From Chitinophagaceae bacterium (GTDB taxonomy: Bacteria; Bacteroidota; Bacteroidia; Chitinophagales; Chitinophagaceae): DNA of 64,000 nucleotides. The DNA lies in contig JANINS010000003.1 of assembly GCA_024508725.1 (NCBI GenBank), positions 1,054,001 through 1,118,000 on the forward strand, given 5' to 3'. Each line of letters opens with the position of its first letter. Position 1 is the stretch's first letter. The position numbers and the translations under genes are program-made. Of this stretch, positions 59,346 through 64,000 are shown in pieces. The notes below the pieces were generated by a model that worked only from the letters and a program-made list of their open reading frames with translations, was not told the origin of the DNA and searched no databases.

Positions 59346-59353
59346 TTACCTTC
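59346..59353 (+). promoter_or_regulatory. -7-like promoter box of the T9SS type B gene
   Basis: TACCTTCG differs from TAnnTTTG by one base, 19 bases before the GTG at 59373. Confidence 0.35.
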
Positions 59354-59372
59354 GCCAGCTTATTTAATTGGT

Positions 59373-61232
59373 GTGAGGATACGTTTTGTTTTTGTATGGA
59401 TGGTGTTTCTTTTCATTACTGCAGATGCGGTTTCTCAATGCACTAATCCTGTCAACACATTTCCTTATTACCAGGGTTTTGAAACAAATGATGGTGGCTT
59501 TACACCAGGCGGCACCAATTCTGACTGGGCATGGGGCAGCATCACCAAAGCCACTATCAATATGGGTGGCACCAAAGCATGGGGCACTGGTGGTTTGTCT
59601 AAAGCTTCATATAATGATGGAGAGAATTCATGGCTACAAAGTCCTTGTTTCAATTTTACCAACCTGCTCAATCCACAGATCTCATTCAATATATTTTGGG
59701 AAACTGAACGTCAATACGATGGTGCAAGTTTTCAATATTCTATCGATAATGGAAATACATGGGTGACGGTAGGTTCATCTACTGATGCACCGAATTGTTT
59801 TACTGCAAACTGGTTTAACAATGCTTCGGTAAATTATTTGGGAGGCAGGCCTGGTTGGTCAGGAACCATGAAACCAAACAATGGATCTTGTTTAGGAGGA
59901 AATGGTAGTGGTGGATGGAAGCTGGCGAAACACGATCTTGGAAATTTAGCAGGCAAAACCCAAGTGATCTTCAGGTTTACATTTGGATCTGGTACTGCCT
60001 GTAACAACTATGATGGTTTTGCAGTAGATGATATTCTGATAAATGACAGGGCTGTAAACGTTGCCGACTTTAATTACAACTGTGGGGCGAACAATAATGT
60101 TTCATTCATCAATACTTCATCGGTTTGTGCACTGGGTTACAGCTGGGATTTTGGTGATCCTGTTTCAGGAACGCAGAACATAAACACTGCAAAAGATCCA
60201 GATCATACTTTCTCTGCTGCTGGCACTTACAATGTTTCATTGACCGTTACTTTTTCTGATAACACCACACTCACTACTGTTAAAGAAGTTGCAGTGCTTG
60301 GAACAAATATCACAGCTACGCATCTCAATTGCTTTGGTGATGCTAATGGCTCTGCAACTGTGAATGTTACCGGCGGGAATGGCAATTACACCTATGAATG
60401 GAATACAGTGCCTCCTCAAACTACAGCTACAGCTTCGGGTTTGAAAGGAGGAAACTATACAGTCAAGGTAAGTGCTGCACAAGGTTGTACAACCATTGGT
60501 TATGTAAATATTGGCGAACCTGCAAAGCTCATCAATAATGTATCTGTTACTGATGAAAAATGCAGTAACAAAGAAGGTATTATAACAACAAATGTGGGTG
60601 GTGGCGTTCAGCCTTATAGTTATCAATGGAACAATGGAAGTACTGCAGCTTCATTACAATATCTTAGCACCGGAAATTATGCTGTGCAGGTAACTGATGC
60701 AAAAGGTTGCATTATCTCTTCCAATGCAGTAGTAAAGAATATCATTAACCCGATCAACTTATTTCTTGGTAATGATACTGTGATTTGTCCTGGTGAAAAA
60801 CTAATATTAAATGCAGGAACATTTGCGAATTACTTATGGCAGGATGGATCGACAAACAACAACTTCACTGTAACAATCACCGGTAATTATTCAGTTAAAG
60901 TAACAGATGCTGATGGATGTGTTGCCACTGATGCAATACATGTGACTGTTGATTGCAGCGATATTGTTTTCCCTACTGCTTTTACACCCAATAATGATGG
61001 ATTGAATGATTGGTTTGGTGCTGCAGGTAATACTGAATTGATCAAAAATTATTCGTTTAAAATATTCAGCAGGTGGGCTGGAGTAGTATTCCAAACTACA
61101 GATCCTTCAAAAAAATGGGATGGTAACATAGAAAGCATACCTGCCAATACAGGAACTTTTATCTGGGTGGCTACTTACGAATTACTCGGGAAACCCAGGA
61201 TCCAAAAAGGAACGTTAACCTTGATCAGGTGA
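59373..61232 (+). CDS. T9SS type B (gliding motility C-terminal domain) surface protein
   Basis: 619 aa. Signal peptide from a GTG start at 59373 (RIRFVFVWMVFLFITADAV in part). A MAM/jelly-roll-like domain (about 25-225) is followed by a PKD domain (about 228-310, YSWDFGDP), SprB-like repeats (about 313-470: LNCFGDANGSATVNVTGGNG in part) and the C-terminal CHU_C domain (FPTAFTPNNDGLNDWFG). This is the usual architecture of an adhesin or surface protein secreted by T9SS and tied to the gliding machinery. Ligand unknown. Confidence 0.92.
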   Translation: MRIRFVFVWMVFLFITADAVSQCTNPVNTFPYYQGFETNDGGFTPGGTNSDWAWGSITKATINMGGTKAWGTGGLSKASYNDGENSWLQSPCFNFTNLLNPQISFNIFWETERQYDGASFQYSIDNGNTWVTVGSSTDAPNCFTANWFNNASVNYLGGRPGWSGTMKPNNGSCLGGNGSGGWKLAKHDLGNLAGKTQVIFRFTFGSGTACNNYDGFAVDDILINDRAVNVADFNYNCGANNNVSFINTSSVCALGYSWDFGDPVSGTQNINTAKDPDHTFSAAGTYNVSLTVTFSDNTTLTTVKEVAVLGTNITATHLNCFGDANGSATVNVTGGNGNYTYEWNTVPPQTTATASGLKGGNYTVKVSAAQGCTTIGYVNIGEPAKLINNVSVTDEKCSNKEGIITTNVGGGVQPYSYQWNNGSTAASLQYLSTGNYAVQVTDAKGCIISSNAVVKNIINPINLFLGNDTVICPGEKLILNAGTFANYLWQDGSTNNNFTVTITGNYSVKVTDADGCVATDAIHVTVDCSDIVFPTAFTPNNDGLNDWFGAAGNTELIKNYSFKIFSRWAGVVFQTTDPSKKWDGNIESIPANTGTFIWVATYELLGKPRIQKGTLTLIR

Positions 61233-61269
61233 CTTTTGTTCTACGGTATTTTTCAGCTGAATAAAGCGA

Positions 61270-61310
61270 AAACAGTACAAGTGAGTGACACCAGCCCGAA
61301 AGAATTCATT
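61270..61310 (-). repeat. dispersed TTGYGWCRC repeat, copy 14
   Basis: Minus strand GGTGTCACTCACTTGTAC then TGTTTTCGC; lacks the leading TTG (GGCTGG instead). Confidence 0.6.
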
Positions 61311-61467
61311 CTGGCGGGCAACGGAAGTTAAATAGCAGCGAAACAGCTTGCTAAACAACATTAAATTTTACTCTGAATAAGATTGCTCCACATTCGTTCG
61401 CAATCACGTTAGCGAAGTGTAAATTGCACCACTTATCTTATTGGGAAAAGGTATCAAAAGGAATTTT

Positions 61468-63834
61468 ATGACGGATTATTTGCAGGGATTGAATGAACCA
61501 CAGCGTGAGGCTGTTATACATATCGACGGACCATTAATGATCGTTGCCGGTGCCGGTAGCGGTAAAACAAAAGTGCTCACTACACGTATTGCTCACCTGA
61601 TGGCAAAAGGTGTAGATGCGTTTAATATTCTCGCACTCACTTTTACCAACAAAGCTGCAGCCGAGATGAAGGAGCGTATCGAGAAAATACTCGGCAGTAC
61701 CGATGCAAGGAACTTGTATATCGGAACATTCCACAGCGTATTTGCAAGAATATTAAGAGGAGAAGCACATCGTATCGGTTATCCCAACAACTTCACGATC
61801 TATGATACGGATGATAGTCGTAGTGTTTTAAAAACTGTTATCAACGAACAGAATCTTGATGATAAACACTATAAACCAAACGTAGTGCATAACAGGATCT
61901 CATCTGCAAAGAATGCATTGGTTGGTCCGGATGAATATGCCAACGACTATTACATTCAGCAGGAAGATATGAGAGCCAATCGTCCGGCTATTGCACAGAT
62001 CTACAAAGCGTATGCAGCCCGTTGTTTTAAGAACGGTGCAATGGATTTTGATGATCTGTTGTTGAAGATGTATGAGCTGCTGAGAGATTTTCCTGAAATG
62101 CTGAGCAAGTATCAGCGCAAGTTCAAGTACATATTGATTGATGAGTACCAGGATACCAATCCTGTGCAGTACCAGATCACGAAGTTGCTTGCTGCCATGC
62201 ACGAGAATATTTGTGTAGTGGGAGATGATGCACAAAGTATTTACAGTTTTCGTGGTGCAACTATCGAGAACATCTTACAGTTCCAGAAAGATTATGATGA
62301 TGTGAAGGTGATAAAGCTGGAACAGAATTACCGCAGCACACAATCGATTCTTGAAGTAGCCAACGAAGTGATAAAGAATAATAAAGGGCAGATCCCAAAA
62401 GCACTTTGGACGGATAACGATGGTGGCGAAAAGATCAAGCTGGTTCGTACGATGACGGATAATGATGAAGGTCGCTTCGTTGCAGACCAGATACAGGAGA
62501 TGAAACTGCGTAAGCATTTCAGCAACCGTGACTTTGCCATTCTTTACAGAACAAATGCCCAGAGCCGTTCTTACGAAGAGAGTTTGAGAAGAATGGGCAT
62601 TGCTTATCGCATTTATGGCGGTATATCCTTCTATCAACGAAAGGAGATCAGGGATTTTATTGCATACCTGCGGGTGATCGTTAATCCAAAAGATGAAGAA
62701 GCACTGAAGCGTATCATTAATTATCCAATAAGAGGGATCGGCAAAACAACAATAGACAAAACCGTTTTGTTTGCCAATGATAATAACCTGAGCATGTGGG
62801 ATGTTATCAGCAATGCCGGTATGTATGGTTTTAAAGGAAATACACTGGAAGCAATTGATACGTTCGTTACAATGATCAAGATGTTCCAGAGTGAATTGCA
62901 AAAAAGAAACGCCTATGATCTTGCAGTGATCGTTGGTAAAAGCACCAACATCATCCGTGAGTTATTTAATGATAAGAGTACAGAAGGTTTAGCCAGATAC
63001 GAGAACATACAGGAGTTGCTCAACTCCATCAAAGAATGGACAGAAAGCCCCACTTATGAAGAGACCGGTGAGGTTGGTGATAAAGGCCTGGGTGCTTATT
63101 TACAACAGATCACTTTACTTACCGATGCCGATGATGATAAAGAGGACAGCGATACGGTTAAGATGATGACGATACATGCGGCAAAAGGTTTGGAGTTTGC
63201 CAATGTATTTGTTGGTGGATTGGAAGAAACGCTCTTCCCAAGTGGAATGAGCATCAACACACGAGAAGAACTGGAAGAAGAGAGAAGGTTGTTCTATGTA
63301 GCAATAACAAGAGCCAAGAAACATCTCTGGCTCACCTATGCTAATTCCCGATATCGTTTTGGAAACTTAGTACAGAATGAACCTTCCCGTTTCTTAGAGG
63401 AAATGCCGGAAGCACATATCGACAGAACGTATGCCGGTGGTGGTGCAAGAAACCAGAGCAGCACCAGTAATATGGGTTCTGCATTCCAGAGAATGCAAAG
63501 AGGTTTTGGTGGCGATAACAGCGCTGCACAGGCAGAACGACGTTACGGTCCACCTCCAAGTAAACAAGGATTAAATAGACAACCAGAGAAACCAAGTTAT
63601 ATTGGTAGTGCACCCTCAAACAAAGTAGTAGAACATACACCGAGTGCAGACTTTACGCCAAGTGATACCAGTAACTTACAGGCAGGAATGAAAGTAGAGC
63701 ACCAGAAGTTTGGGTTTGGTACGGTGAGCAAACTCGAAGGCTCTGCACATAATCCTATTGCTACTGTAGTGTTTGAGAAAAACGGTGAGAAAAAAATCAT
63801 GTTGAATTATGCAAAGCTGAGAATAATCGATTAG
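61468..63834 (+). CDS. UvrD/PcrA family DNA helicase
   Basis: 788 aa from ATG 61468; an upstream TTG at 61441 would add nine residues. Superfamily 1A helicase: motif I GAGSGKT, Ia TFTNKAA, motif II DEYQDTNP, III GDDAQSIYSFRGA, IV QNYRSTQ, motif V MTIHAAKGLEF and VI VAITRAKK. The C-terminal tail (about 670-788) has a glycine/serine-rich linker and ends with a Tudor-like segment (GMKVEHQKFGFGTV) known to bind RNA polymerase in PcrA. Acts in nucleotide-excision repair and transcription-coupled repair. Confidence 0.95.
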   Translation: MTDYLQGLNEPQREAVIHIDGPLMIVAGAGSGKTKVLTTRIAHLMAKGVDAFNILALTFTNKAAAEMKERIEKILGSTDARNLYIGTFHSVFARILRGEAHRIGYPNNFTIYDTDDSRSVLKTVINEQNLDDKHYKPNVVHNRISSAKNALVGPDEYANDYYIQQEDMRANRPAIAQIYKAYAARCFKNGAMDFDDLLLKMYELLRDFPEMLSKYQRKFKYILIDEYQDTNPVQYQITKLLAAMHENICVVGDDAQSIYSFRGATIENILQFQKDYDDVKVIKLEQNYRSTQSILEVANEVIKNNKGQIPKALWTDNDGGEKIKLVRTMTDNDEGRFVADQIQEMKLRKHFSNRDFAILYRTNAQSRSYEESLRRMGIAYRIYGGISFYQRKEIRDFIAYLRVIVNPKDEEALKRIINYPIRGIGKTTIDKTVLFANDNNLSMWDVISNAGMYGFKGNTLEAIDTFVTMIKMFQSELQKRNAYDLAVIVGKSTNIIRELFNDKSTEGLARYENIQELLNSIKEWTESPTYEETGEVGDKGLGAYLQQITLLTDADDDKEDSDTVKMMTIHAAKGLEFANVFVGGLEETLFPSGMSINTREELEEERRLFYVAITRAKKHLWLTYANSRYRFGNLVQNEPSRFLEEMPEAHIDRTYAGGGARNQSSTSNMGSAFQRMQRGFGGDNSAAQAERRYGPPPSKQGLNRQPEKPSYIGSAPSNKVVEHTPSADFTPSDTSNLQAGMKVEHQKFGFGTVSKLEGSAHNPIATVVFEKNGEKKIMLNYAKLRIID

Positions 63835-63839
63835 TATTT

Positions 63840-64000
63840 AGCTAAGAGATTGAAGGAGTGAAAGAGGTAAAGAGAGTTTTTCGCACAGAGTACAGGGGAT
63901 AACGGAGTATTGTCCTGATTAGATATCTTCTTTGTGCTCTCTGATGTCTCTGTGCGAAACATTTATTCTCTTGCTCTCCTTTTCTCTTTTAGCTCTTAGC
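63840..64000. repeat. long nested imperfect inverted repeat
   Basis: The outer arms start GCTAAGAGATTGAAGGAGTG (from 63840) and end TTTTAGCTCTTAGC (to 64000). Inner arms TTTCGCACAGAGTAC and CTCTGTGCGAAAC pair with one another. The outer left arm matches the element at 15410-15434 in reverse complement. The window ends inside or at the edge of this element. Confidence 0.65.

Noticed and set aside
62275-62901. 208-codon minus-strand frame
   Set aside because: Antisense to the conserved helicase motifs of the UvrD/PcrA gene.

Overview
The window looks like a chromosomal stretch of a Bacteroidota bacterium, most likely a Chitinophagaceae-type member. Reasons: about 40% GC; TAnnTTTG (-7) promoter boxes close to start codons; three type IX secretion (T9SS) cargo proteins (28.8, 41.9 and 59.4 kb); DUF4290, a futalosine-pathway menaquinone enzyme (MqnC), an OMP_b-brl_3 outer-membrane protein, and a MurA with Asp in place of the usual active-site Cys. 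No rRNA, tRNA, CRISPR array, transposase or integrase was seen.

Layout. 0.2-5.2 kb: sugar-phosphate genes (kdsD, a mannose-1-phosphate guanylyltransferase), a YpfJ-type metalloprotease, and a methyltransferase coupled to a CDP-alcohol phosphatidyltransferase that carries a frameshift. 5.3-9.8 kb: a DJ-1/PfpI protein, then a leftward run ssb - Pif1-like helicase - two acetyltransferases. 10-20.6 kb: rhomboid protease, DUF4290 protein, murA, two copies of a conserved structured element, gmk, polA, an M13 lipoprotein peptidase. 20.7-28.7 kb: a PfkB kinase, then a phenylacetate degradation cluster (TetR regulator - paaE - paaA - paaB - paaC - paaD - paaG - paaI - four-helix-bundle gene - paaY). 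28.8-39.3 kb: a stand-alone T9SS sorting domain, obg-comB, a repeat-rich spacer, a SWIM/SNF2 helicase, a large outer-membrane beta-barrel protein and a holin-like membrane protein. 39.3-47.1 kb: a paired inactive/active M16 peptidase, a T9SS-secreted endonuclease I, a PDZ aspartyl protease and mqnC. 47.1-49.4 kb: an accessory island with three leftward hypothetical genes separated by attC-like sites, next to a 22-unit 21-bp tandem array. 49.4-64 kb: a coupled asparaginase-like/hydrolase/flavin-reductase operon, a glycosyltransferase, an RsbQ-like hydrolase coupled to a PAS histidine kinase with a divergent response regulator, a TlpA-like thioredoxin, small unknown genes, a T9SS type B adhesin-like protein and a UvrD/PcrA helicase.

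How it fits together. Most genes are housekeeping or envelope functions in short, often translationally coupled operons. The paa cluster supplies the complete phenylacetyl-CoA epoxidase (PaaABCDE), the isomerase PaaG, thioesterase PaaI and PaaY. The CoA ligase (PaaK), PaaZ and the beta-oxidation enzymes are not in the window. The features that ordinary annotation would miss are: (i) a 14-copy family of short dispersed intergenic repeats; (ii) a tandem pair of structured RNA candidates between murA and gmk; (iii) an integron-cassette-like array without an integrase; (iv) an RsbQ-PAS-histidine kinase-response regulator module; and (v) two indel-free 21-bp tandem arrays with heptad-like reading frames.
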